A stretch of 64,000 nt of DNA from Marixanthomonas ophiurae (lineage in GTDB: Bacteria > Bacteroidota > Bacteroidia > Flavobacteriales > Flavobacteriaceae): positions 1,984,001 to 2,048,000 of the forward strand of contig NZ_QVID01000001.1 in assembly GCF_003413745.1 (NCBI RefSeq). Direction: 5' to 3'. This document shows, piece after piece, positions 27,034 through 35,627 of the stretch (the first letter of the stretch is position 1; each line of letters begins with the position of its first letter). The notes under the pieces were generated by a model. The model was not told the origin of the DNA. It did no database searches and saw only the letters and a list, made by a program, of their open reading frames with translations. The position numbers and the translations under genes were made by a program.

Positions 27034-27486
27034 CTACTTTTTTTTAAAAAAGCGCAAAGGAGGAAAAAGCATACCAAAACATTCTCCATCTTCTTTACCT
27101 AAATGTTTGTGGTGCATTTTATGTGCTCTACGTATTCCTTTTGCATACCAATTATTGGCATTTCGAAAAAGTTTGAACCGTTGGTGTATAAAAATATCGT
27201 GAACCATAAAATAGGCAACACCGTACGCAAAAATACCTAAACCAATGGGCAATCCAGCCCAAAAGCCATAATATTGCCAGGTTATAAAACAGCCTATACT
27301 TACAGCAGCGTAAAAGATAAAAAAGAAGTCGTTACGTTCCCACCAGCTGCTGTGATCTTTATGGTGATGATCTTTGTGCAGCTTCCATAAAAAGCCGTGC
27401 ATAACATATTTATGGGTAAACCACGCCATAAACTCCATAAAACTAAAGGTGGCTAAAAAGATAAGAATCCAAAAAAATGTCATCAT
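27034..27486 (-). CDS. crtZ: Beta-carotene 3-hydroxylase CrtZ
   Basis: A 150-residue di-iron membrane hydroxylase with all four histidine motifs: H25-x4-H30, H37-x2-H40-H41, H96-x4-H101 and H122-x2-H125-H126. It adds hydroxyl groups to the beta-ionone rings, giving zeaxanthin. A second in-frame ATG immediately follows the first, so the start is uncertain by one residue. It is 2 bp from crtB and 3 bp from the cyclase, within a tight operon. Confidence 0.95.
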   Translation of the reverse strand: MMTFFWILIFLATFSFMEFMAWFTHKYVMHGFLWKLHKDHHHKDHSSWWERNDFFFIFYAAVSIGCFITWQYYGFWAGLPIGLGIFAYGVAYFMVHDIFIHQRFKLFRNANNWYAKGIRRAHKMHHKHLGKEDGECFGMLFPPLRFFKKK

Positions 27487-27488
27487 GA

Positions 27489-28331
27489 CTATTTAACTAA
27501 TTTTAATTGGTATTTTACATAGCTTCGTGTTAATAACCCGAATTTCTCGTAGTTAGGAACACGAATACGAGTGTTTTTTATTTCGATGGCAGGTGTTCTC
27601 TGTAACTTTTTCAAAAGTCGTTTGTAATAGCGATAGGCCATAAAAACACCAAATTTGGCCTCTGTTGGCAAAAGTAAGATTCCTTCGTACCCTTTTCTAA
27701 AATCTTCTTCAATTTCTTCGATAATTCGCTGTTTTGAATTTTCGTCTAGAGCCTTTAAATTAGTATTTGGAAAATACGTTCGGCTTAATTCTTCAAAATC
27801 TTCTTTTAAATCACGAAGAAAATTTACTTTTTGAAAAGCAGAACCTAGATGCATGGCAGATTCTTTTAATGCTTCATACTTTAGCATATCCCCTTTTACA
27901 AATACTTTCAAGCACATAAGGCCCACTACATCTGCAGAGCCATAGATATAATCTTGGTATTCGGGTTCGGTTATGTATTCTTTTTTTGAAAGATCTAATC
28001 GCATGCTTTTCATAAAAGAGTCGATTAAATGTTGTTCAATATTGTATTTGGTTACCGTGTGTTGAAATGAATTAAGAATAGGGTTTAAGCTTATATTTTC
28101 ATTCAAAGCATGGTGTAAGTCTTTTTCAAATCTATTAAATAATGTTTCCTTATCATACTCATGAAAAGAGTCCACTATTTCATCGGCAAAACGGACAAAA
28201 CCATAAATATTATAAATATCCTGTCTAATAGTGGGAGCCAGCATTTTTGTAGCAAGTGAAAAAGATGTACTGTACGCATTGGTTACAGATTTGCTGCAGG
28301 TTTTAGATACTATGTCGAATATTTCTTTCAC
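27489..28331 (-). CDS. crtB: Phytoene synthase CrtB
   Basis: A 280-residue head-to-head prenyl synthase condensing two geranylgeranyl diphosphates to phytoene. The two aspartate-rich motifs are DEIVD (50-54) and DLKED (174-178). NAYSTSFSLATKML and DIYNIYGFVRFADE near the N-terminus match the family. Its ATG overlaps the crtI stop by 4 bp, so the two are translationally coupled. Confidence 0.95.
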   Translation of the reverse strand: MKEIFDIVSKTCSKSVTNAYSTSFSLATKMLAPTIRQDIYNIYGFVRFADEIVDSFHEYDKETLFNRFEKDLHHALNENISLNPILNSFQHTVTKYNIEQHLIDSFMKSMRLDLSKKEYITEPEYQDYIYGSADVVGLMCLKVFVKGDMLKYEALKESAMHLGSAFQKVNFLRDLKEDFEELSRTYFPNTNLKALDENSKQRIIEEIEEDFRKGYEGILLLPTEAKFGVFMAYRYYKRLLKKLQRTPAIEIKNTRIRVPNYEKFGLLTRSYVKYQLKLVK

Positions 28332-29794
28332 GATTTTTTTATTTGTTTTTGTACTAGGCCTGCAACTAATTTTCCAGAAATTAAAGAGGGCGGAACACCA
28401 GGTCCCGGAACAGTTAATTGACCTGTAAAAAACAGATTTTTAACTTTGTTACTCTTTAAACTTGGGCGTAAAAAAGCAGTTTGCAGTAACGTATTTGCAA
28501 GCCCGTATGCATTTCCTTTATAGGAGTTGTATTCTTCAATAAAATCGTTAACACAAAAGGACTCTTTAAATATAACGTAATTTTTCACTTCTTGGTTGGT
28601 AAGATTTTCAAATCTTGTGATTATTTTTTTAAAGTATTCTTCCCTTATTTCAGGCGTGTCTTTTATTCCAGGCGCTAATGGAATTAAGAATATGCCAGCT
28701 TCTTTTCCTACCGGGGCAGCATTGTCATCTGTTTTTGAGGGGAAACTAGCGTAAAACAAAGGGTTTTCTGGCCAATCAGGTTTGTCGTAAATAGCTTTTG
28801 AGTGCGCTTCAAAATCGACATCAAAAAAAAGGGTGTGGTGATCTACATTTTTAATTTTTTTATCAAATCCTACATAAAATAGTAGAGAAGAGGGCGCAAA
28901 GGTCTTTTTGTCCCAATATGCTTCGGAGTATTGTCGGTGTTTTTTATCAAGTAATGTTTCTGTATGGTGATAATCTGCACCACTCACAATGATATCGGCG
29001 GCTATTATTTCGCCATTTATCTTTAAGCCTGACGCCGTATTACTTTTAACTAAAATTTTTTCAACTGTTTGTTCGGTTTTAATAGTAACATCTAACTCTT
29101 CAGCTAATGATTTCATTCCTTCAATAACACTGTACATTCCGTTTTTAGGATGAAAGGTGCCTAAACCGAAATCGGCATAATTCATAAAACTATAAAAAGC
29201 GGGAGTGTTGGAAGGTTTAGCTCCTAAAAATAACACAGGAAATTCTAATATGGATATCAGTTTGGGATTATTAAACTCCTTTCTAACTTCTTTACTAATG
29301 GTACTAAAAAATTGATCTATTTTTTTCATCGTAACCGGAGTTACCAACTCAAAAGGGGAGACGCCTGGTCGATACACTAAATCTTTTATGGCTACATCAT
29401 AGTTGTTTTGTGCTTTGGCAATGAATTTTTTAAGTTTTTTTGAACTTCCAGGTTCTTCTTTTTCAAAAGCAGCACAAATTTTTTCGAGTGTATCTTCAAT
29501 GGTTATACGTTCTTCTTTTCCGAAGTACACACTGTAAGCAGGATTTAACTTTATTAAACTATAATAGTCTGACGGTTGCTTGTTGAAATCTGAAAAAAAG
29601 CGCTCAAAAACATCTGGCATCCAGTACCAAGTTGGACCAATATCAAAGATAAAGCCCTCTTTATTTAGTTGCCTAGCTCTACCGCCAACCGTTTTATTTT
29701 TTTCGTATACGGTAACTTCATTTCCTTCAGCTGATAGATAACAAGCAGCCGCCAAAGATGAAAAGCCAGAACCAATTATTGCAATTTTTTTCAT
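28328..29794 (-). CDS. crtI: Phytoene desaturase CrtI
   Basis: A 488-residue FAD-dependent desaturase that converts phytoene to lycopene in four steps. The Rossmann dinucleotide motif is IGSGFSSLAAACYLSAEG near the N-terminus, followed by VTVYEKN. The C-terminal FFTGQLTVPGPGVPPSLISG is the CrtI-type carotenoid-binding signature. It is the first biosynthetic gene after the MerR-type regulator (58-bp gap, same strand) and overlaps crtB. Confidence 0.95.
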   Translation of the reverse strand: MKKIAIIGSGFSSLAAACYLSAEGNEVTVYEKNKTVGGRARQLNKEGFIFDIGPTWYWMPDVFERFFSDFNKQPSDYYSLIKLNPAYSVYFGKEERITIEDTLEKICAAFEKEEPGSSKKLKKFIAKAQNNYDVAIKDLVYRPGVSPFELVTPVTMKKIDQFFSTISKEVRKEFNNPKLISILEFPVLFLGAKPSNTPAFYSFMNYADFGLGTFHPKNGMYSVIEGMKSLAEELDVTIKTEQTVEKILVKSNTASGLKINGEIIAADIIVSGADYHHTETLLDKKHRQYSEAYWDKKTFAPSSLLFYVGFDKKIKNVDHHTLFFDVDFEAHSKAIYDKPDWPENPLFYASFPSKTDDNAAPVGKEAGIFLIPLAPGIKDTPEIREEYFKKIITRFENLTNQEVKNYVIFKESFCVNDFIEEYNSYKGNAYGLANTLLQTAFLRPSLKSNKVKNLFFTGQLTVPGPGVPPSLISGKLVAGLVQKQIKKS

Positions 29795-29852
29795 ATGTTG
29801 TTTAACAAATATAGGAAATAATTAAACAAAAAATAATATTGTTTTTTGAATG

Positions 29853-30764
29853 TTATAATTTTTTTAAAGTTTTAAGTTGCTTTATTAAGCTTTGGTGATC
29901 TTTAATCGTAGAAATATTTGATGGTAATGTATGGGTGTCTGTTTTTTGTATTCTCCTGCCCATTAGCCAAAGTTTTTGATTTTTATGATAGCTTATTGCT
30001 TTGTTATATTCATTAATATATTCTTGAATAGTTCTTTTTTCTGGCTTTACAGTAAAATAGGATAAGAATATTATTTTTTTATGGTGCTTTAAAACATGTT
30101 CTAAGTTTTGCAGCGGAATATTTGTACCTAAATAGATGGTGTTAAAGCCAGCTTTCAAAATTTCATAGTGTGCAAAAAGCAATCCAATTTCGTGAATTTC
30201 ATTATACGGGAGGTATAAACAAAAAGTTGGAAGTTCTCTAGAAGCTTCTTTTTTCTGAAGCGCTTCAATATTGATTATTATTTTTTGTTTAATTAATTCT
30301 GAAATAAAATGTTCGTGGGCGGGGTCTATAGTACCAGTATGCCATAGCGTTCCTAATTCATTTAAAAGCGGGATGAAAACATCAAAAAACAAGGCTCTAA
30401 AATCCTTTGTTTTCTCTAATTTGAAAAGTGTATTTGAAAAAAGAGGGTGATTAAACTCAAACATAGCTGTTTTAAGTATAGTAATGGCGTGCTCTTCTCT
30501 GTTTTTAGGTATACTACTTTCTATTTCATTAATAATTTCACTTTCAGTTAATGCTGCTATTTTAGAAATTTTAAAGCCAGTATTGTATAAAAAAGCAATA
30601 TTGAGAAGCTTCTTTAAATTACTTACAGAATACTCGCGTATGTTTGTATTGGTTCTCTCAGGTTCAAGGAGGTTGTATCTTTTTTCCCATATACGAATGG
30701 TGTGCGCTTTAATACCACTAAGGTTTTCAAGGTCTTTAATACTAAACTTTGTTTCTACAGACAT
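29853..30764 (-). CDS. MerR-family regulator with B12-binding domain (CarH-like photoreceptor)
   Basis: A 303-residue protein. Residues 5-75 are a MerR helix-turn-helix (FSIKDLENLSGIKAHTIRIW). Residues 90-170 resemble the helical light-sensing domain of CarH, with Trp141 and Glu151-His152 in the W-x9-EH spacing. Residues 178-300 form a cobalamin-binding Rossmann domain with E189-x-H191-x2-G194, the ExHxxG form in CarH. In CarH, adenosylcobalamin drives tetramerisation and repression in the dark, and light releases it. It heads the carotenoid operon and probably controls it; ligand and light response are inferred. Confidence 0.85.
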   Translation of the reverse strand: MSVETKFSIKDLENLSGIKAHTIRIWEKRYNLLEPERTNTNIREYSVSNLKKLLNIAFLYNTGFKISKIAALTESEIINEIESSIPKNREEHAITILKTAMFEFNHPLFSNTLFKLEKTKDFRALFFDVFIPLLNELGTLWHTGTIDPAHEHFISELIKQKIIINIEALQKKEASRELPTFCLYLPYNEIHEIGLLFAHYEILKAGFNTIYLGTNIPLQNLEHVLKHHKKIIFLSYFTVKPEKRTIQEYINEYNKAISYHKNQKLWLMGRRIQKTDTHTLPSNISTIKDHQSLIKQLKTLKKL

Positions 30765-30789
30765 TGTAAAAAATGAAAATTACAATGTC
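30760..30789 (-). promoter_or_regulatory. Operator candidate overlapping the carH-like start codon
   Basis: GACATTGTAA (30760-30769) and TTACAATGTC (30780-30789) form a perfect 10-bp inverted repeat with a 10-bp spacer, placing arm centres two helical turns apart. The start codon (30762-30764) lies in one arm, and a TATTTTG promoter-like sequence directly precedes the other. Autoregulation by the encoded MerR protein is the simplest reading; an mRNA hairpin over the AUG is an alternative. Confidence 0.55.
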
Positions 30790-30894
30790 CAAAATACTAA
30801 AAAGAAAAAGAAACTAGATATTTTTGTTTAGTTTAATTAAATATATGATAAACAATTAATAAAGAGGTGAATAGGTTTTAATTGTAGTGAAAAG

Positions 30895-30978
30895 TGCCCA
30901 GGATGGGAGTCGAACCCACACGCCCTAAAGGACACATGGCCCTCAACCATGCCTGTCTACCAGTTCCAGCACCTGGGC
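30895..30978 (-). tRNA. tRNA-Leu (GAG)
   Basis: The 84-nt sequence folds as a class II tRNA: acceptor GCCCAGG/CCTGGGC with discriminator A, D-arm CTGGAACTGGTAGAC, anticodon stem CATGG/CCATG around the loop TTGAGGG (anticodon GAG), a long variable arm, and T-arm with GGTTCGACTCC. It has no encoded CCA. Confidence 0.93.
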
Positions 30979-31159
30979 TTAAATATAAAGAGATGCTTTT
31001 TTAACGAGTGCAAATATAGATATTTTGAGAACAGACATTTTACTTTTTATAAAATTTATTGCTGCCTCTCTCTTTTAAATTTCTAAATAGGGTTGAAGAT
31101 GGCGTAAAAAAATACAACACTGTTACTAATTAATATTTCACATACTGCTGTGTGAAAAC

Positions 31160-31216
31160 TCTAATACAATTCTAACCTCTAAAGTAAAAAGCTGTTCTTT
31201 CAAAAATGTATCTTTG
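31160..31216 (+). promoter_or_regulatory. Promoter of the OmpR-type regulator with 11-bp TCTAA repeats
   Basis: TATCTTTG at 31209-31216 is an exact -7 element. TCTAA at 31160 and 31171 are spaced 11 bp apart, at -49 and -38 from the start of that element. The same two positions carry TCTAA in the promoter at 33320-33376. Direct repeats with an 11-bp period are typical binding sites of OmpR/PhoB-family regulators, so autoregulation is inferred. Confidence 0.6.
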
Positions 31217-31931
31217 TGATTTTAAAACATATAAAGAAACTAGCATCAACAAGCAAATATTAGTCATAGAGGATGAGCCCAATGTAGCGGCATTTATAAG
31301 TCAAGGTTTGCAAGAATCTGGATATAAAGTATTTGTGGCTTATGATGGACTACAAGGCTTAGAATTATTACAGCAAAAAAATATAGATTTAGTTGTTTTA
31401 GATATTATTTTACCCAAAATGGACGGTAGAGAAGTGGCAAAAAAAATTAGAGAGATGGGAAATGAAAGCCTTCCCATCATTATGCTTACTGCTTTAGGAA
31501 CAACTGATAATATAGTAAAAGGCTTAGATGCCGGAGCGGATGATTATTTAATAAAACCCTTTAAGTTTATTGAATTGTTAGCTAGAATACGTGCCCGTAC
31601 AAGAAATAAACAAGTGCTTGTAGGGTGTAGCAATTCTTTAAAATTAGCAGACTTAGAGTTAGATATGGATGCCAAGTTCGTTGAAAGAGCCGGTAGTAAA
31701 ATAAAATTAACTTCTACTGAATTTAGATTATTAGAATACCTATTAATAAATAAAAACAGGGTGCTTAGCCGTGTAGATATTCTTGAAAATGTATGGGATA
31801 TCAACTTTAATCTAGGTACAAATGTAGTAGATGTATATGTAAACTACCTGCGAAACAAGATAGACAAAGATTATGAAACAAAGTTAATTCACACGGTAAT
31901 AGGTATGGGTTATATCCTTAAAGAAGAATAA
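31206..31931 (+). CDS. OmpR/PhoB-family response regulator
   Basis: 241 residues if read from the ATG at 31206. The receiver domain has the acidic pair in VIEDEPN, phospho-acceptor Asp66 (DLVVLDIILPKMDG) and the lysine of LIKPF; the winged-helix DNA-binding domain (about 140-240) has TSTEFRLLEYLL and VDVYVNYLRNKID. The -7 element at 31209-31216 overlaps this ATG, so the mRNA should start near 31221. Translation then probably begins at ATC 31245 (reading I/M-NKQILVIEDE), a rare start. It is 5 bp from its partner kinase. Confidence 0.88.
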   Translation: MYLCDFKTYKETSINKQILVIEDEPNVAAFISQGLQESGYKVFVAYDGLQGLELLQQKNIDLVVLDIILPKMDGREVAKKIREMGNESLPIIMLTALGTTDNIVKGLDAGADDYLIKPFKFIELLARIRARTRNKQVLVGCSNSLKLADLELDMDAKFVERAGSKIKLTSTEFRLLEYLLINKNRVLSRVDILENVWDINFNLGTNVVDVYVNYLRNKIDKDYETKLIHTVIGMGYILKEE

Positions 31932-31936
31932 AATAT

Positions 31937-33316
31937 ATGCGGTTAAGAACAAAAATCACCTCTGTTTTTATAGTGTTAACCAGTTTATTTTTAAGTGGAG
32001 TTTTTATTCTTATTTATTACTTTTCAAAAGAATATACTGAAAACGAGTTTTATTTACGCTTAAGCCAAAGGGCAACTATTGCAGCACAAGCTTATTTAGA
32101 TGAAGATGAATTAAATGATGATATTTATAATGATATTAGAATTCGACATCTACAAACGCTACCCAATGAAGAAGAAGTTATTTACCCTGTCGATGCAGAA
32201 AAGAAAGAGCCTTTGACTGCGTTTGATAAAACCTTGCCAGAAAGTTTTTTCAAAAAAATATTTGCTAATGAATATACCGAACTAAAACAAGGCGATTATT
32301 ACTATACCGGCTTGCTTTATCACGATAATGAAGGTGACTTTATAGTGGTGCTGTCTGCTACAGACTTGTATGGATTCGGAAAGCTAGAGAATTTAAGAAA
32401 CATCCTCATCATTGCCTTCTTTGTAAGCATTGTATTTATTTTCGTGTTAGGTAGGTACTACGCTATGCAAGCCTTAAGTCCTATTTCTAAAATTACAGAA
32501 GAAGTTAATTCTATTCGTGCGGAAAACCTCTCCCTACGTTTGGAAACAGCCACAGGGAAAGATGAGCTTGCCGAACTGTCGCGTACATTCAATAATATGC
32601 TAGATCGGTTGCAAATATCTTTCGACCTTCAAAGCAACTTTATAAATAATGCATCGCATGAACTTCGTAATCCACTTACTGCTATATTAGGGCAAACCGA
32701 GGTAGCTTTAATTAAAGAAAGAAGCATAGAAGAGTACCACGCAATACTTAAGAATATAGATCTCGAGGCCTCACGTTTAGATTTTTTAGTAAACGGCCTT
32801 TTAAAACTAGCCAAAACTGATTTTGACTCAAAGGGATTTGTAATAGACACCATTCGGGTGGATGAATTGATTTTAAATATTAAACAAAATCTTGATGTTG
32901 CTATTCCAAATAATAAAATAAAATTAGATTTTGAAGAACTACCTGAAAAAGAAGATGCTATCACCATTTTGGGAAGTGAATCACTATTACATGTTGCTTT
33001 AAGTAATATAATAGAAAATGCGTGTAAATTTTCAGATAATAAAGTAGTGACCTTAAAAATACTTTCCGATTCCGATTATATTCTAATTACTATAAACGAT
33101 GAAGGTGTAGGCATTCCAGAAGATGAATTAAAAAATATATATGTACCATTTTTTCGAGCTTCAAACGTAAGAGGTATCGAAGGTTTTGGGTTTGGTCTTC
33201 CGCTAGCCTATCGTATTATAAAAATGCATTCTGGAGAAATACGAGTGCTCTCTCAAGTAGACAAAGGAACAATAGTGAAAATTAAGCTCCTTAATAAAAA
33301 CACCTACAATTCTTAA
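31937..33316 (+). CDS. Sensor histidine kinase (two-TM, HAMP)
   Basis: A 459-residue kinase with transmembrane helices at about 8-29 and 154-172 enclosing a periplasmic sensor domain, a HAMP linker (about 175-228), a HisKA domain with phospho-acceptor His241 (NNASHELRNPLTAILGQ) and an HATPase domain with the N box (SNIIENACKFSD), NDEGVGIP and GFGFGLPLAY. It lies 5 bp downstream of its response regulator. The signal sensed is not evident. Targets probably include the SulP operon immediately downstream. Confidence 0.92.
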   Translation: MRLRTKITSVFIVLTSLFLSGVFILIYYFSKEYTENEFYLRLSQRATIAAQAYLDEDELNDDIYNDIRIRHLQTLPNEEEVIYPVDAEKKEPLTAFDKTLPESFFKKIFANEYTELKQGDYYYTGLLYHDNEGDFIVVLSATDLYGFGKLENLRNILIIAFFVSIVFIFVLGRYYAMQALSPISKITEEVNSIRAENLSLRLETATGKDELAELSRTFNNMLDRLQISFDLQSNFINNASHELRNPLTAILGQTEVALIKERSIEEYHAILKNIDLEASRLDFLVNGLLKLAKTDFDSKGFVIDTIRVDELILNIKQNLDVAIPNNKIKLDFEELPEKEDAITILGSESLLHVALSNIIENACKFSDNKVVTLKILSDSDYILITINDEGVGIPEDELKNIYVPFFRASNVRGIEGFGFGLPLAYRIIKMHSGEIRVLSQVDKGTIVKIKLLNKNTYNS

Positions 33317-33319
33317 AAT

Positions 33320-33376
33320 TCTAATCTTGTTCTAATTTCACTCTTATATGGCTCTAACCTTCAGTAACTATGTTTG
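33320..33376 (+). promoter_or_regulatory. OmpR-type operator: four TCTAA repeats with 11-bp period
   Basis: TCTAA at 33320 and 33331, TCTTA at 33342 and TCTAA at 33353 lie 49, 38, 27 and 16 bp before the exact -7 element TATGTTTG (33369-33376). The last repeat occupies the -33 position, as for activators that replace a poor -33 element. The predicted transcript starts near 33381. Confidence 0.65.
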
Positions 33377-33393
33377 CTGAAAAGTTAGAAAAA

Positions 33394-33873
33394 ATGAGAA
33401 AAATACTTATTCCTACAGATTTCACTGTTGAATCATTACAACTTGTTGAATACGCAATTTTAAATTTTCCAAACACCAAATTGGATATCATTTTAATTGC
33501 GGGTCATAAGCTGCCAAATACTCGATGGGGCATAACCCACTTTAGTTCAAGAGAACAAATACGTAAACAATTTACAGATGAATTTGTTAAGGCCAAACAG
33601 CGCCTGCTTGTAGAACACAAGCAATCCCTAGATACAATAACTTGTGAGCTTTTTACCGGCTTGAACTCTATAGCCTTTAAAAATTTTATGGAAAAATTGG
33701 GGGCAGAAAATGCAATTATTCCAAAAGATAAAGTACTTCAATACCCCGGTGTTAAATGGTTTGACACAACAAAATTCTTAAAAAAGAATGCTACAGAGGT
33801 TGTAGAAGTTCCAGCAAAAATAGATACTGAATTATCTCAAAAAAAATATTCATTTAGCAGTCTTTTTAGTTAA
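33394..33873 (+). CDS. UspA-like protein upstream of SulP transporter
   Basis: 159 residues from the ATG at 33394 (MRKILIPTDFTVESLQ). An ATG at 33370 lies within the -7 element and is rejected. The opening strand is that of universal stress proteins, but the ATP-binding G-x2-G-x9-G-S/T motif is absent, so it is a non-nucleotide-binding or divergent member. It is co-oriented with SulP, 39 bp upstream, and shares the response-regulator-controlled promoter. A regulatory role for the transporter is plausible but unproven. Confidence 0.72.
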   Translation: MRKILIPTDFTVESLQLVEYAILNFPNTKLDIILIAGHKLPNTRWGITHFSSREQIRKQFTDEFVKAKQRLLVEHKQSLDTITCELFTGLNSIAFKNFMEKLGAENAIIPKDKVLQYPGVKWFDTTKFLKKNATEVVEVPAKIDTELSQKKYSFSSLFS

Positions 33874-33912
33874 AACTCACATAAAAAATAACGCATACAA
33901 TTTAATATAGCT

Positions 33913-35589
33913 ATGAAAAATTTCACAACTAAATATTTAAAATCCGATATTAAATCGGGACTAGTGGTCTTCTTGGTCGCATTACCTTTATGTTTAGGGA
34001 TTGCCTTAGCCAGTGGAGCACCCTTGTTTTCTGGTATTATATCTGGTGTTGTTGCCGGTATTGTAGTAGGAGCCCTTAGTGGTTCTCAGCTTAGTGTCTC
34101 GGGGCCTGCAGCAGGGCTGTCGGCTATTGTTTTAGCAGCCATTGCAAGCTTGGGTTCTTTTGAAGCCTTCTTATTGGCCGGCCTTTTAGCAGGAGCCATG
34201 CAATTACTGTTAGGCTTTTTAAAAGCGGGTGTGCTATCTAATTACCTACCTTCTAATGTAATTGAAGGAATGCTTGCTGCCATCGGTATTATCATCATCT
34301 TATCTCAAATTCCACACGCGTTTGGATATGATGAAATGCATGAAGGCGACTTCTTTGCTATTAATGCAGCAGGAGAACATCAAATTTTTACTGCTTTGGC
34401 AGATACCATTAACTACATCCACCCTGGAGCGGTGATTGTTGTACTTGTTTCATTGGCAATCTTAATTGCCTTTTTAAAGATACCCTTTTTAAAGAGGTTA
34501 AAATCCATTCCTGGTGCTTTGGTAGCAGTATTGGCAGGGGTTGCTATTAATGAGTTTTTTAAAGCAACGGGTTCGTCATTAGTTATCAGTCAGGATCATT
34601 TGGTAAGCCTTCCAGTGCCAGAGTCTATGGATCAATTTTTAGGTCAGTTTAGCGTACCAGACTTTGCGCAAATAGCCAATGTAGATATTTGGGTGGTAGC
34701 AATTACCATTGCTGCAGTTGCAAGTATTGAAACTTTATTGTGTATTGAAGCGGCAGATAAAATGGACCCTTTAAAGCGATATACAAACACGAATAGAGAA
34801 TTAAAGGCTCAAGGTGTTGGTAATATGTTAAGTTGTTTGATAGGTGGAATTCCTATAACCTCTGTAATTGTTAGGACTTCAGCAAACGTAAACTCGGGGG
34901 GTAGAACTAAAATTGCAGCAATCTCGCACGGTATATTTTTAATGGCTGCGGTACTCGCAATTCCATTTTTATTGAATTTGATTCCTTTAGCATCTCTTGC
35001 GGCTGTATTACTTGTAATTGGATATAAATTGGCAAGTCCAGCAAAATTTGTTCATATGTGGCGCAACAGTAAGAAGTTTCAGTTTATCCCATTTGTGGTG
35101 ACTGTGGTTGCTATTGTAATGACCGATCTATTAATAGGTGTAGGAATTGGTCTAGCCGTAAGTATCTACTTTATTTTACGCGGAAATGTGAAGTTGGCGT
35201 ATTTCTTCAAAAAAGATAAACACAAAGAAGGCGAAACCATTCATATGGAATTGGCGCAGGAAGTTTCGTTTTTAAACAAAGCAGCGATTAAACAAACTTT
35301 CGCCCATTTACCAGAAAACAGTACTCTTATTGTTGATGCTTCCAGTACCGTGTATATTGATCATGATGTGTTGAAACTTATTAAAGAGTTTGTAGATGAA
35401 GGAGCCTTGGAACGAAAAATAACAGTCGATCTCATTGGGTTTAGAAAAGAATATAAAATTGAGAACTCAACTACATATGTTACCTCTATTGTAACGGATA
35501 ATGGAGACCTCATTTCACCTACAAATATTACCAATGGTAATAAAGTACCGTCTAATATATTAAAGGTAAAGGAGCTAGAGATGGTATAA
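33913..35589 (+). CDS. SulP family anion transporter with STAS domain
   Basis: A 558-residue transporter: 10-14 membrane segments over residues 15-425 with the SulP signature DIKSGLVVFLVALPLCLGIALASGA region at the start, and a C-terminal cytoplasmic STAS domain (about 440-555, VSFLNKAAIKQTF and STLIVDASSTVYID). Bacterial SulPs carry sulfate, bicarbonate or other anions; no carbonic anhydrase gene is adjacent, so substrate is open. Located downstream of a two-component system and UspA-like gene, and followed by a strong terminator. Confidence 0.92.
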   Translation: MKNFTTKYLKSDIKSGLVVFLVALPLCLGIALASGAPLFSGIISGVVAGIVVGALSGSQLSVSGPAAGLSAIVLAAIASLGSFEAFLLAGLLAGAMQLLLGFLKAGVLSNYLPSNVIEGMLAAIGIIIILSQIPHAFGYDEMHEGDFFAINAAGEHQIFTALADTINYIHPGAVIVVLVSLAILIAFLKIPFLKRLKSIPGALVAVLAGVAINEFFKATGSSLVISQDHLVSLPVPESMDQFLGQFSVPDFAQIANVDIWVVAITIAAVASIETLLCIEAADKMDPLKRYTNTNRELKAQGVGNMLSCLIGGIPITSVIVRTSANVNSGGRTKIAAISHGIFLMAAVLAIPFLLNLIPLASLAAVLLVIGYKLASPAKFVHMWRNSKKFQFIPFVVTVVAIVMTDLLIGVGIGLAVSIYFILRGNVKLAYFFKKDKHKEGETIHMELAQEVSFLNKAAIKQTFAHLPENSTLIVDASSTVYIDHDVLKLIKEFVDEGALERKITVDLIGFRKEYKIENSTTYVTSIVTDNGDLISPTNITNGNKVPSNILKVKELEMV

Positions 35590-35627
35590 ATAGTGAACAA
35601 AATATACAATGCCCAATTGTATAAAAG

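Noticed and set aside
31071-31088. TTCTAAAT upstream of the response regulator as a Fur-like box
   Set aside because: The left arm does not match ATTTAGAA, so it is not a palindrome.
33370-33393. ATG at 33370 as start of the UspA-like protein
   Set aside because: It lies within the exact -7 element TATGTTTG; the ATG at 33394 gives the conserved USP N-terminus.
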